Positions 1-8,772 of a DNA stretch of 64,000 nucleotides are shown here, piece after piece. A program made the translations under genes and the position numbers. This stretch comes from Bacteroidales bacterium (GTDB lineage: Bacteria; Bacteroidota; Bacteroidia; Bacteroidales; UBA3663): positions 18,466-82,465 of the forward strand of contig JAFZBE010000055.1 of the NCBI GenBank assembly GCA_017561935.1, written 5' to 3'. How positions within the stretch are numbered: the stretch's first letter is position 1; each line of letters starts with the position of its first letter. Below the pieces are notes generated by a model. That model saw only the letters and a list, made by a program, of their open reading frames with translations. It was not told the origin of the DNA and made no database searches.

Positions 1-1017
1 CCTGCCCTTGATGCTCTCCTCGTACATATCGGCGGGCACAGAGTTGTTGATGTCGAGCAGGGTGACGGCATCCTGGGTGATGCAGGTTCCGATGTACTCC
101 GATAGAGCGCCATAGATATCCACCTCGCAAGCTACGGGGATACCACGACCGGTAAGACGGCTGTTGACATAGCAGGGAACGAAGCCGAACATGGTCTGGA
201 AGGCGGGCCAGCACTTGTTGGCCATAGCAACGAACTGACGCGAGCCCTTGTGACCTTCAATCCAGTCGGTGAGGGTTAGTTCGTACTGGGCAAGCTTCGG
301 CAGCACATGCGGGATCTTGTTGCCCGTGCCGAGTTCGGCTACCATATCCTTCACCACGTCGTCGATACGTGGATCGCCGGCATGCTTCTGGAAAGCCTCG
401 AGCAGGTCGAGCTCAGAGTTCTCCTCGATTTCAACGTCGAGGTCATAAAGGGCGCGGATAGGTGCGTTGCAGGCCAGGAAGTTGTTGGGACGTGGACCAA
501 AGCTGATGATCTTCAGGTTCTGCAGACCGACGATGGCGCGAGCGATGGGCACGAATTCGTGAATCATCTCGGCGCACTGGGCTGCGTCACCCACGGGCTC
601 TTCTGGGATATAAGCACGAGTCTTGCGCAGCGAGAGAGCCTGGCTGGCATTGAGCATACCGCAGTAGGCATCGCCACGACCATCAATAAGGTCGTTCTGG
701 GTCTCCTCGGCAGCAGCACAGAACATAGTGGGACCCTGGAACCAGTCAGCAATCATAGTCTCGGATATTTCGGGACCGAAGTTGCCCAAATATACGCAGA
801 GCGCGTTGCATCCTGCCTTCTTCACATCTTCGAGAGCCTGCTGGGCGTGAATCTCGCTTTCGACGATACAGATTGGACACTCATAGATGTCGGCGGCACC
901 GAACTTCTCGACATACTTGGCGATTACGGCCTTACGGCGATTGACGGCCAATGACTCAGGGAAACAGTCGCGGCTCACGGCGACGATTCCGATTTTGATT
1001 ACAGGTACATTTTTCAT
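1..1017 (-). CDS. L-fucose/L-arabinose isomerase family protein (5' part only)
   Basis: The first 339 codons of a gene that runs off the left edge. Translation from the ATG at 1017 begins MKNVPVIKIGIVAVSRDC and contains the Rossmann-like N-terminal half typical of FucI-type ketol isomerases (aldose to ketose, cytoplasmic, metal dependent). The C-terminal part, where metal ligands would be checked, is outside the window, so the substrate cannot be named. Next to a pectin region with a rhamnose mutarotase, a deoxy-sugar such as fucose or rhamnose is a fair guess but only that. A -7 promoter box on the minus strand lies at 1068-1076. The gene is divergent from the three-domain esterase at 1363. 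Confidence 0.8.
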   Translation of the reverse strand, partial: MKNVPVIKIGIVAVSRDCFPESLAVNRRKAVIAKYVEKFGAADIYECPICIVESEIHAQQALEDVKKAGCNALCVYLGNFGPEISETMIADWFQGPTMFCAAAEETQNDLIDGRGDAYCGMLNASQALSLRKTRAYIPEEPVGDAAQCAEMIHEFVPIARAIVGLQNLKIISFGPRPNNFLACNAPIRALYDLDVEIEENSELDLLEAFQKHAGDPRIDDVVKDMVAELGTGNKIPHVLPKLAQYELTLTDWIEGHKGSRQFVAMANKCWPAFQTMFGFVPCYVNSRLTGRGIPVACEVDIYGALSEYIGTCITQDAVTLLDINNSVPADMYEESIKGR

Positions 1018-1067
1018 TTTACTGAATAGAAGTGGATAAGGTAATTGTTTACATTGTCTTTCAGGTG

Positions 1068-1076
1068 GCAAAGATA
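1068..1076 (-). promoter_or_regulatory. -7 promoter box for the FucI-like gene
   Basis: Reads TATCTTTGC on the minus strand, a full match to the Bacteroidetes -7 consensus TAnnTTTG, 51 bases before the ATG. No clear TTTG is seen at the -33 position. Confidence 0.6.
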
Positions 1077-1186
1077 CGAATATAATTTGATATATAAACT
1101 TTTTTTTCGAAAAATTTTCGTTTCGACCCATATTTTTACCTTTTTTCACCCTATTTATCTTTTTCACAATACAAAGTGGGTGCGAA

Positions 1187-1220
1187 TTGTTTTATATTGA
1201 AAAAAAATACTTATATTTGC
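1187..1220 (+). promoter_or_regulatory. Bacteroidetes-type promoter for the three-domain esterase
   Basis: TTG at 1187-1189 and TATATTTGC at 1212-1220, 22 bases apart. The transcript would start near 1227 and would carry a long leader with a 24-codon open frame (1254-1328) before the esterase ATG at 1363. This 345-base gap holds only this promoter, the divergent one and the small frame. Confidence 0.7.
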
Positions 1221-1253
1221 AGCGCAAAACCTTACACACCCCTTTTTACCACA

Positions 1254-1328
1254 ATGACGAACGTACAAGACTTCTTACTCTTCGAATCACATGCCTGGCA
1301 GAAGGTCAAGACCAGGATGGAGGAGTGA
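1254..1328 (+). CDS. Possible 24-residue upstream peptide
   Basis: An ATG 34 bases after the -7 box opens a 24-codon frame (begins MTNVQDFLLFESHAW, ends RMEE) and stops 34 bases before the esterase start. It is the first ATG on the predicted transcript, so ribosomes would meet it first. It could be a leader peptide that tunes esterase translation, or chance. It shows no run of a single amino acid of the kind seen in attenuators. No family is recognised. Confidence 0.3.
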   Translation: MTNVQDFLLFESHAWQKVKTRMEE

Positions 1329-1362
1329 GAGTACCGATAAAACAAACTAACACTATAAAAAA

Positions 1363-3822
1363 ATGAAAAAGTATTTCAAACACTTACTAGCCATTTCGTG
1401 CATTTTGTTACTGCCATCTGGCATGACAGCACAACCCGATGCCACATCCCTCATCAGCAAACAAGTCGTGAAACAGAAGGTGATCGACGAGGGCGGCAGT
1501 GGTTTTCTGAAGGCCGTGGCCGTCAAGGACGCGGGTTTGCCCGACTTCGTCATCTATCGTCCCAAGGACATCAATTTCGCATACGTCCTGAATGGGAAAC
1601 TACCCCTCCTGATGTTCTGCAATGGAGGCTGTTCGGACAGCAGTATAGGATACGAACGTATGCTCATCGAGATAGCCTCGCAGGGCTATGTGGTTGTAGC
1701 CCTCGGTGAACTGCAGGAGGAGCGCGGCGACCGTCCCGAGGGACACACAGCCTCATCGGACCTGAAGCGTGGCCTGGACTGGATTCTCGAACAAAGCCAG
1801 ATCAAGGGCAGCGACTACTACCAGAACATCGACCCCGAACGCGTGGCAGCAGCCGGTCATTCGTGCGGCGGTTCACAAGTGATAGCCAATGCGGCCGACC
1901 CACGCATCAAGACTTGCCTCTTGCTCAACTCCGGCGCGGGCGACATGGAGATGATGGGTGCAAACGTCGAATCGCTCAAGACGCTGCATGGCCCCATTCT
2001 CTACATCACAGGTGGCCCGACGGACGTTGCCTACCCGAACGCCAGACTTGACTATCAGCGCATCACCCATGTGCCGGTGGCTTATGCCGACCATCCCGCT
2101 TCGGGCCATGGCGGCACATACGGCGAACAGGGCGGTGGCGACTACGGACGCATCATCCTCGACTGGCTCGATTGGCAATTGAAAGGCAAGAAAGAGAACG
2201 CCCGCATCTTCCTCGGTGGCGATTTGAAGAACTATGAAGGCTGGAGCATCAAGGCCAAGAACTTCAAATATCGTCCCGGTCGCACCGTGATGACCAAGAT
2301 GCCTTGCAAACTGCTCAGCGGCATCACCGAACGCGACTACGCCATCTACCTGCCCGGCAGCTACGAAGAGGAACCGCTCCACTATTACCCCGTCCTCTAT
2401 CTGATGCATGGCGGCGGTGGCAGCCACACCGACTGGGAGCGTGCCAATCACCTTTCGTACGTGGCCGACAGCCTCATCGACTGCGGTGCCATCGACGATA
2501 TGATCATCGTTTGCCCCGAAGGCAACCAGCAGAATATGATCTATTTCAACTCACCCACCGAGAAATCGGCCAGCCTCGGTGCCCCCGAATGGAAGTATGA
2601 GGATTACCTCTTTGAGGAACTCATCCCTTATATCGAACAGAACTACCGTGCACGCACCGACCGTGGAGGGCGTGCCGTTGCCGGCTTCTCGATGGGCGGC
2701 GGTGCAGCCACCGTCTATGGTGTTCATCGTCCCGACATGTTCTGCATGGTCTATGACATCAGCGGCTATCAGCGTGCCCAGCCGCTCGAATTCCTCAAGT
2801 TCGACCCCTCGGGACCTTGGCGCCAGCAAATTGTGGATGACAACAACCCCATCATCCGCATCAGCCAGGGCACAGCCGACGAGGTGAAGGCCTGGAAGCA
2901 GGTCGATTGGAAGGTTGCCGTGGGCGACAAGGACTTTACCCTCGATGCCAACATGGATCTCGTCCAAGCCATGCACTCCAAGGGCATTCCCGTAGCCATG
3001 CATGTCGATGACGGCGACCACAACATGGAATGGGTCACCCCAGCCATGATCGATGCCATCAAGCGCGCAGACCGCAACTTCGAGAGCCTGTGGATCAAGA
3101 ATGGCGACCGCAATATCTTTGGCATCATCAGCAAACCCCGTCAGACGGGCGAGCGCCAGCCTTTAGCCATCGTATCGCATGGTTTCAATGCCAACTATCA
3201 TACCGGACGTCCATATTTCGAGACCCTCAACGCTTTAGGCTATCAGGTTTATACCTTCGACTTCCCCGGCGGCTCAATCAGCAGTCGCAGCGACAACAAC
3301 ACGATGAACATGTCGGTCCTCGATGAGGTGAGCGACGTGAAGGCCATCGTCCGATTCTTCCAACAACAGCCCGACGTCGATCCGAACCGTATCGTGCTCA
3401 TCGGCGAAAGCCAAGGTGGCCTGGTGTCGTCGCTCGTCGCTGCCGACATGCCTTCCGACATCCGCGCCGCCATCCTCGTCTTCCCCGCTTTCTGCATACC
3501 TGCAGACTGGAACAAGCGCTATCCCGACGTGGCCCAGATACCCGACACCACAAAGATGTGGAACGTGTCGCTCGGTCGCCGTTTCTTCCTGGAACTGCGC
3601 GACCTCGATGTGTTCAAGCCTATGAAGAAGTTCAAGAATCCCGTGCTCATCGTGCAGGGTGACAAGGATCCTGTGGTGAAAATGGCTGACTCTGAACGCG
3701 CCCTCAAGACCTATCGTAACGCCCGTCTGCACGTCATCCCAGGTGCCGGTCACGGCTTCAATGCCGTCGAGATGAAGGAGTTGCTCGAGCAGATCAAGGC
3801 ATTCCTGCAAGAGTTGAAATAG
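1363..3822 (+). CDS. Secreted three-domain alpha/beta-hydrolase (triple esterase)
   Basis: 819 residues with a signal peptide ending near GMTAQ. Three separate serine-hydrolase domains are visible. Domain 1 (about 25-280) has the nucleophile elbow GHSCGG near residue 165 and resembles chlorophyllase/PET-hydrolase-like folds. Domain 2 (about 290-595) has GFSMGG near 441 and looks like CE1 esterase D/feruloyl esterases. Domain 3 (about 600-819) has GESQGG near 681, GDKDPV near 765 and GAGHGF near 794, and resembles rumen cinnamoyl esterases of the Est1E type. Each domain keeps its own Ser and likely Asp/His, so all three may be active. Likely role: removal of acetyl, methyl or feruloyl groups from pectin or xylan in the periplasm or outside. 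Single enzymes usually carry one or two such domains. Substrates are inferred. Confidence 0.82.
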   Translation: MKKYFKHLLAISCILLLPSGMTAQPDATSLISKQVVKQKVIDEGGSGFLKAVAVKDAGLPDFVIYRPKDINFAYVLNGKLPLLMFCNGGCSDSSIGYERMLIEIASQGYVVVALGELQEERGDRPEGHTASSDLKRGLDWILEQSQIKGSDYYQNIDPERVAAAGHSCGGSQVIANAADPRIKTCLLLNSGAGDMEMMGANVESLKTLHGPILYITGGPTDVAYPNARLDYQRITHVPVAYADHPASGHGGTYGEQGGGDYGRIILDWLDWQLKGKKENARIFLGGDLKNYEGWSIKAKNFKYRPGRTVMTKMPCKLLSGITERDYAIYLPGSYEEEPLHYYPVLYLMHGGGGSHTDWERANHLSYVADSLIDCGAIDDMIIVCPEGNQQNMIYFNSPTEKSASLGAPEWKYEDYLFEELIPYIEQNYRARTDRGGRAVAGFSMGGGAATVYGVHRPDMFCMVYDISGYQRAQPLEFLKFDPSGPWRQQIVDDNNPIIRISQGTADEVKAWKQVDWKVAVGDKDFTLDANMDLVQAMHSKGIPVAMHVDDGDHNMEWVTPAMIDAIKRADRNFESLWIKNGDRNIFGIISKPRQTGERQPLAIVSHGFNANYHTGRPYFETLNALGYQVYTFDFPGGSISSRSDNNTMNMSVLDEVSDVKAIVRFFQQQPDVDPNRIVLIGESQGGLVSSLVAADMPSDIRAAILVFPAFCIPADWNKRYPDVAQIPDTTKMWNVSLGRRFFLELRDLDVFKPMKKFKNPVLIVQGDKDPVVKMADSERALKTYRNARLHVIPGAGHGFNAVEMKELLEQIKAFLQELK

Positions 3823-3860
3823 CCTCTCTATAGCCAATATAGTTACTATAGTCATTAACC

Positions 3861-4709
3861 ATGGGATTACCTAAATTTCTGATTCTTTCCGTTATGGCAT
3901 TATCATCTATTTCCATGAAAGCGCAATGTGACATGGAAATAGATTATTCCATCAGGAATCTTCCAGCCAATACGCACGGTATCGTGATGATGCGTCTTCC
4001 CGATGGAGCCGACACGATCCTGATAGACGGTACGATTCGGCAAAGTCGGACGACCTGTCATTTGAACCAGCTTGGAGAATACCGGTTGACGATATGCATC
4101 GATGCCGACAAACTTGGCAAGGATTCTTGTTCGAGAAACTTCATGTTGACCTGTGAAGAATTCAACGTCAAGACGAGAGTTGATGTCGAACGGAGATGCA
4201 AGAATCTTTCAGACTGGCATTGTAAAGATTCCATCATTTCATGCTTATTCGGAATTGCCAGATATTCGCAGCCATCACCCTTGGTCGAAATTGAATATCT
4301 TCGAACAGAAAGAGGTGGAGATGGGGCTTTCGCCGGTCCTTACTTCGTTGTGCATAATCATAGCAATGATACCATCTATGGGGAATGGCTTCCCGGCTAT
4401 TTATGGGGATCATTCTCAAAATGGATTGATGGGAAATATGAAGGAGACCATGTTGGGCAGATTTGCACGACTTGGGAAGATCAACCGCCACTGTATCCAG
4501 GAAAGGTGAAAGAGGCTTGGATTGCCAGCATGGGTAGAAGAATCGTGCCCGGCAAGTATCGCTTCAACCTCCATTACTCTACGGACAAAGGTACTGGTAG
4601 TTATTCTTTATCCCACGAATCAGACTCGTTCCGATGGTGGACAAGTTTAGAGAACTGGCATTTGCTCACTTGCGAATTTGAAGCATCATACGATTCGCCG
4701 AAACAATGA
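3861..4709 (+). CDS. Secreted protein of unknown function
   Basis: 282 residues starting MGLPKFLILSVMALSS with a Sec signal peptide that probably ends before QCDM. The mature part has scattered cysteines and alternating hydrophobic stretches that suggest a beta-rich, possibly Ig-like fold; no catalytic motif is visible. It starts 38 bases after the triple esterase stop on the same strand, so it may be co-transcribed. Base composition is a little more AT-rich than the esterase. It is followed by the 42-bp tandem array. I do not recognise the family. Confidence 0.65.
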   Translation: MGLPKFLILSVMALSSISMKAQCDMEIDYSIRNLPANTHGIVMMRLPDGADTILIDGTIRQSRTTCHLNQLGEYRLTICIDADKLGKDSCSRNFMLTCEEFNVKTRVDVERRCKNLSDWHCKDSIISCLFGIARYSQPSPLVEIEYLRTERGGDGAFAGPYFVVHNHSNDTIYGEWLPGYLWGSFSKWIDGKYEGDHVGQICTTWEDQPPLYPGKVKEAWIASMGRRIVPGKYRFNLHYSTDKGTGSYSLSHESDSFRWWTSLENWHLLTCEFEASYDSPKQ

Positions 4710-4721
4710 AAAGATTTTGGA

Positions 4722-5141
4722 ATAACCAATCTTAGCTGAAATTGGTCATTCTTCGGTTGGACTATAACCATTCCTGGCCGAAATTGGTCATGCGACGGTT
4801 GGACCATAACCATTCCTGGCCGTAATTGGTCATGCGAGAGTTGGATCATAACCATTCCTGGCCGTAATTGGTCATGCGAGAGTTGGACCATAACCATTCC
4901 TGGCCGAAATTGGTCATGCAATGGTTGGACCATAACCATTCCTGGCCGTAATTGGTCATGCGATAGTTGGACCATAACCATTCCTGGCCGTAATTGGTCA
5001 TGCGACGATTGGACAATAACCAATCTTGGCCGAAATTGGTCATGCGATGATTGGACCATAACCAATCCTGGCCAAGAATGGTCATGCGCAAAACACGTTA
5101 TAACCATTCTTGGCCAGGATTGGTCATTCTGTAGTTGGAAA
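4722..5141. repeat. Tandem array, 10 units of exactly 42 bp
   Basis: Units start with ATAACCA at 4722, 4764, 4806, 4848, 4890, 4932, 4974, 5016, 5058 and 5100, a constant 42-base step. Each unit is itself an imperfect double of about 21 bases: the halves share CGA..TTGG.C.AT. Inverted pairs occur inside and between units; the clearest is a 14-bp perfect pair, TGGCCAAGAATGGT at 5069-5082 with its complement at 5103-5116. On the minus strand one frame stays open and reads a 14-residue repeat (HDQLRPGMVMVQLS), but this follows from a period divisible by three. There are no spacers, so it is not CRISPR. No gene lies in this 535-base gap. Confidence 0.95.
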
Positions 5142-5190
5142 TAGGTCTTTCCTCGTTCGAAGTATTCTATTCGATAGAAGACCTACGTTT
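5142..5190 (+). terminator. Possible terminator after the 42-bp array
   Basis: TAGGTCTT (5142-5149) pairs with AAGACCTA (5178-5185), followed by CGTTTTT. The loop holds a second short inverted pair (TCGAA/TTCGA). It could end plus-strand transcription coming from 3861-4709 through the array. Confidence 0.4.
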
Positions 5191-5244
5191 TTCGGCATTC
5201 TTGACGGTACATTTGCACTCGTGGGCTCACAATTGAATCGGAAC

Positions 5245-5541
5245 CTACTGATATTGGCTGATAATGCTTTTAAGATCGTTTAGTCGCATAGCCCCACTCT
5301 GACGCCATAGTACCTCTCCTTTGCGGAAGAGTATGAGCGTAGGGACTGACTGGACACGATAATTCATAGCGAGGCTATTATTCTTGTCAACGTCAATCTT
5401 AATGATACGGATACCGTCACCCAACTCCTCCTTGAGTTGTTCGAGTACGGGATGCATCATCTTGCAGGGACCACACCAGATGGCAAAGAAATCGACCAAA
5501 GCAAGTTGCTCGCCGTTGATAATTTCACTGAAGTTTTCCAT
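5245..5541 (-). CDS. Thioredoxin
   Basis: 98 residues from the ATG at 5541 (MENFSEIINGEQLAL). The active site WCGPC lies near residue 25 and the cis-proline loop SVPTLILF is present. It is a cytoplasmic single-domain thioredoxin that reduces protein disulfides. The longer frame upstream (to 5625) adds residues with no thioredoxin similarity and overlaps the GH43 stop, so I chose the internal ATG. It is the last gene of a minus-strand run, 47 bases after the GH43 stop, and may be read through from that operon. Confidence 0.92.
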   Translation of the reverse strand: MENFSEIINGEQLALVDFFAIWCGPCKMMHPVLEQLKEELGDGIRIIKIDVDKNNSLAMNYRVQSVPTLILFRKGEVLWRQSGAMRLNDLKSIISQYQ

Positions 5542-5588
5542 AATGTTTATGTTTAAAGAAGATTTAGCCGACACGAAAGGTCTGTCGA

Positions 5589-7202
5589 TTATTGGTCTTT
5601 TGCCGGAGTCTTCAAGGTAGAACAAACGAAACCATTGACATCCACATAACCGCCCTTGCGATGAGTGGAATAGCAGAAGATGGCATAGCGTGTGCCCATG
5701 AAGAAACGCTGATAGTCGAAACGCATCTGATAGTCAGGGCCTATTCGCTTCCATTGCTGTCCGTCGAGACTGTAATACATTTCTGCGATGTCGCGATGCA
5801 AGGTGAAGTCTCCATCGATGCGCAGCCAAATAGTGCCTTGCTTGAACTCCACGCGTTCGCGTTCGGTCACCTCCACATTCGTTACCTGCTTCTCCTGTCC
5901 ATCCATGTTGATGACCTCTTCTGTCATAGTAAGTGTGTATTTTCTGCCTTTCTTGGTTACGGTCAGCACGCCGCTATGTCCATTGAAGGCACAGAACCCT
6001 GCATGGTCGCCTTCCTTGAGATGAGAAACGTCCAATTCAATCTCGGCACTGCAATAAGGTCCCATCATGCGCTGCGAGATTGTATTAGGTGCCAAATAGA
6101 GATTGTCGGCAATACGGCTCGTCTTGAGACGCAGGTAGCCAGGACGTTCGGTGAGCGACCAGGCGTCATCAACGGGATTATGGTTCCACTGCCATTGCAA
6201 GCCCAGTTCCAGACCATCGAAGTCATCACTAATCATCAACGGCGTTACAGGTTGTCCCTTGACCACTGGACGCATATTCTCGGGAACCTTCCCATATTCG
6301 TCACCCAGCATGGGCCAACCGTCGAGCCAGCGGCAGGGCATCACCGTGATAACGCGTCCCACGGCACCATGGTCCTGGAAGATGACTCCATACCAGTCAC
6401 CATCCTTCGAATCGACGATGGTACCCTGACCAACGTATGGGAATCCACCGAGATCGGATTGCAGAATGACATTCTTCTCGTAGGGACCATGAATGTCGTC
6501 GGCACGATAGCACACCTCACGACGATGGCGCCCTGGACCCCAAACCTGCGAAATCATGAGCAAATAATACTTGCCATTGTGCTTTACCATACGCGAACCT
6601 TCGAGCAATCCCTTCTCATCCGCCTCACGTTCAAAGATCTTCATGTGGCTCCCTTCGATAACTCCTGAGAGGTCGGGCTTCAACTCACACAACTCTCCCG
6701 TACCATAAACGACAAAGACACGACCATCATCGTCGAAGAGCAATGAGCAATCATGGAAATGCGGCAAACGTGACACTAACTGCCACGGACCAGCAGGATC
6801 CACGGCAGAGTAGATGTAGGAATTACCCATATCGCCCATCTCGTTGGGCGCAAAAAGAACATAGAACTTCCCATTGTGATATTTGAGCGATGTTGCCCAT
6901 TGTCCACGTCCATAAATCGTACCGCCCTGCATGTCGTAGCGCGGCGAGTCGGTCAGACGATCAACGACATAGCCGATGGTCTCCCAGTTGACAAGGTCTT
7001 TCGACCGCATGATAGGCACACCAGGGAACTGATGCATTGTGGTGGTGACCAAGTAGAAATTATCCCCAACACAGATCACATCGGGATCAGGCACATCAGT
7101 CCAAAGGACGGGGTTCGGATAGGTTGGATAAGGATCCATCTGCGCCTTGCAGCTCAACGATATGCAGCAAGCGATAACTAATAACAATAATTTCTGTCTC
7201 AT
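5589..7202 (-). CDS. Glycoside hydrolase family 43 (arabinofuranosidase/xylosidase-like)
   Basis: 537 residues from ATG 7202 (MRQKLLLLVIACC), signal peptide ending near CKAQ. Residues about 25-320 form the GH43 five-bladed propeller: DVPDPDVICVGDNFYLVTTT holds the catalytic-base aspartate, and EGSRMVKHNGKYYLL holds the likely acid glutamate. Residues about 350-535 form a concanavalin-like beta-sandwich of the kind appended to GH43 subfamily 12 and related enzymes. It likely trims arabinose or xylose from pectin or arabinoxylan side chains in the periplasm or outside. The gene lies 31 bases after the yifB stop. An upstream GTG at 7367 would overlap yifB and lacks a signal peptide at its start. 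Confidence 0.88.
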   Translation of the reverse strand: MRQKLLLLVIACCISLSCKAQMDPYPTYPNPVLWTDVPDPDVICVGDNFYLVTTTMHQFPGVPIMRSKDLVNWETIGYVVDRLTDSPRYDMQGGTIYGRGQWATSLKYHNGKFYVLFAPNEMGDMGNSYIYSAVDPAGPWQLVSRLPHFHDCSLLFDDDGRVFVVYGTGELCELKPDLSGVIEGSHMKIFEREADEKGLLEGSRMVKHNGKYYLLMISQVWGPGRHRREVCYRADDIHGPYEKNVILQSDLGGFPYVGQGTIVDSKDGDWYGVIFQDHGAVGRVITVMPCRWLDGWPMLGDEYGKVPENMRPVVKGQPVTPLMISDDFDGLELGLQWQWNHNPVDDAWSLTERPGYLRLKTSRIADNLYLAPNTISQRMMGPYCSAEIELDVSHLKEGDHAGFCAFNGHSGVLTVTKKGRKYTLTMTEEVINMDGQEKQVTNVEVTERERVEFKQGTIWLRIDGDFTLHRDIAEMYYSLDGQQWKRIGPDYQMRFDYQRFFMGTRYAIFCYSTHRKGGYVDVNGFVCSTLKTPAKDQ

Positions 7203-7233
7203 AATTAATTTATGTGATGATGCAACTATTTTT

Positions 7234-8772
7234 TTATCCTTGCCCCCATGAGCTTCGGTCGAGGTTTCGATAGCTGATGGCCTCGGCGATGTGGGTGGAA
7301 GTGATGTGGGGCTCTCCTTCGTAGTCGGCGATAGTACGCGAAACCTTGAGGATTCGATCGTAGGCACGCGCAGAGAGGTCGAGTTTGGTCATGGCTCGTT
7401 GGATCATAGCGAGTGCCTTGTCATCAAGTTTGCAGTACTGACGAAGCAAGGAAGGTGTCATTTGCGCATTGCAGTGGACTCCGGGCTCTTCACGGAAACG
7501 ATTCTCTTGAATCTGACGTGCCTTGATGACCCGTTCGCGAATAGATGAACTGCTTTCAGCAACGCCTGTTCGGCTTACTTCGGAAAAACTCAAAGGAAGA
7601 ATCTCGATCTGAAGGTCAATTCGATCGAGCAAAGGTCCTGACACCCGGCCCAAGTATTTGCGCACCTGCGTCTCACTGCAGATACAGGGATGCGTGGGAT
7701 GGTTATAGTAACCGCAGGGACAGGGATTCATACTGGCCACCAACATGAGCGACGCAGGATAGGTCACTGTGTTCTTGGCGCGAGCGATGGTGATCTGACG
7801 GTCTTCGAGCGGTTGGCGCAGCACTTCAAGCACCGATTTCGAAAATTCAGGCAATTCGTCAAGATAGAGCACACCATTGTGAGCCAAACTCACCTCGCCT
7901 GGCATTGGATTAGTTCCTCCGCCAATGAGGACAACGCTCGAAATCGTATGATGAGGAGAACGGAAAGGCCGCTGCGTTACCAGCCCCGTCTCGGCACGCA
8001 GTCCTGCCACCGAATGTATTTTAGTGGTTTCGAGTGCTTCGCTGAGCGAAAGGGGCGGCAGAATGGAAGGCAGACACTTCGCCATCATCGATTTGCCAGC
8101 GCCTGGAGGACCTACCATAATCATATTGTGGCCACCAGCTGCGGCTATGGCAAAGGCTCGTTTTACCATCTCCTGCCCCTTGACGTCCTTGAAGTCGTGC
8201 GGATAAGTGCGCTCTGCTTTTTCGAACATCTCGCGCGTGTTCATCACCTTCTGCTCCATTTCGGATTCTCCCGCCATGAAACCCATGACGTCGCTGAGTG
8301 TGTCGGCGCAGAGCACGTCAAGGTTGTTGACTACAGCGGCCTCACACGCATTTTCTCGTGGAACGATGATACCCTTAAGATGCATCTGACGCGCCAGGAT
8401 GGCGAAGGGCAGGCAGCCCTTGACGGGCTTGACTGCACCATCGAGCGACAACTCTCCTACCATCATGTAGTGTTCGAGCTTGTCGGTCGGAATCTTCCCG
8501 TCAGCCGCCATCACGGCCACGGCAATGGGCACATCGTAGAGCGAACCTTCCTTGCGTACGTCAGCAGGAGCGAGGTTGATGGTGACGGCACGTCGCGGGA
8601 AACGCATTCCCGCCTCGCGCAGAGCACTCTCGATGCGATCACGACTTTCCTTGACTGCCGTGTCGGGCAGTCCGATCATAATAGTACGAATACCTTGCGT
8701 TGTCACCGTCTCGCAATAGACAGGTGTGGCATCGATGCCTTGCAAGGCAGCTGTGATTGTTCTAACGACCAC
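7234..8772 (-). CDS. yifB: YifB/ComM family Mg-chelatase-like AAA+ ATPase
   Basis: 512 residues from a GTG at 8772. The N-terminal Lon-protease-like fold (about 1-170) is followed by the AAA+ module: Walker A GPPGAGKS, Walker B LYLDELPEF, then the family signature with four close cysteines, NPCPCGYYNHPTHPCIC. ComM homologues act as branch-migration helicases during natural transformation. The GTG fits the family N-terminus and gives an 11-base overlap with the upstream lipoprotein stop, a sign of coupled translation; the GTG at 8889 would extend 118 bases into that gene. Its position inside a run of carbohydrate enzymes is unusual. Confidence 0.93.
   Translation of the reverse strand: MVVRTITAALQGIDATPVYCETVTTQGIRTIMIGLPDTAVKESRDRIESALREAGMRFPRRAVTINLAPADVRKEGSLYDVPIAVAVMAADGKIPTDKLEHYMMVGELSLDGAVKPVKGCLPFAILARQMHLKGIIVPRENACEAAVVNNLDVLCADTLSDVMGFMAGESEMEQKVMNTREMFEKAERTYPHDFKDVKGQEMVKRAFAIAAAGGHNMIMVGPPGAGKSMMAKCLPSILPPLSLSEALETTKIHSVAGLRAETGLVTQRPFRSPHHTISSVVLIGGGTNPMPGEVSLAHNGVLYLDELPEFSKSVLEVLRQPLEDRQITIARAKNTVTYPASLMLVASMNPCPCGYYNHPTHPCICSETQVRKYLGRVSGPLLDRIDLQIEILPLSFSEVSRTGVAESSSSIRERVIKARQIQENRFREEPGVHCNAQMTPSLLRQYCKLDDKALAMIQRAMTKLDLSARAYDRILKVSRTIADYEGEPHITSTHIAEAISYRNLDRSSWGQG

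Noticed and set aside
4601..5107. Minus-strand 168-residue frame with 14-residue repeats
   Set aside because: It is the translation of the 42-bp array, runs antisense into 3861-4709 and has no promoter or signal; a 42-base period keeps frames open by itself.
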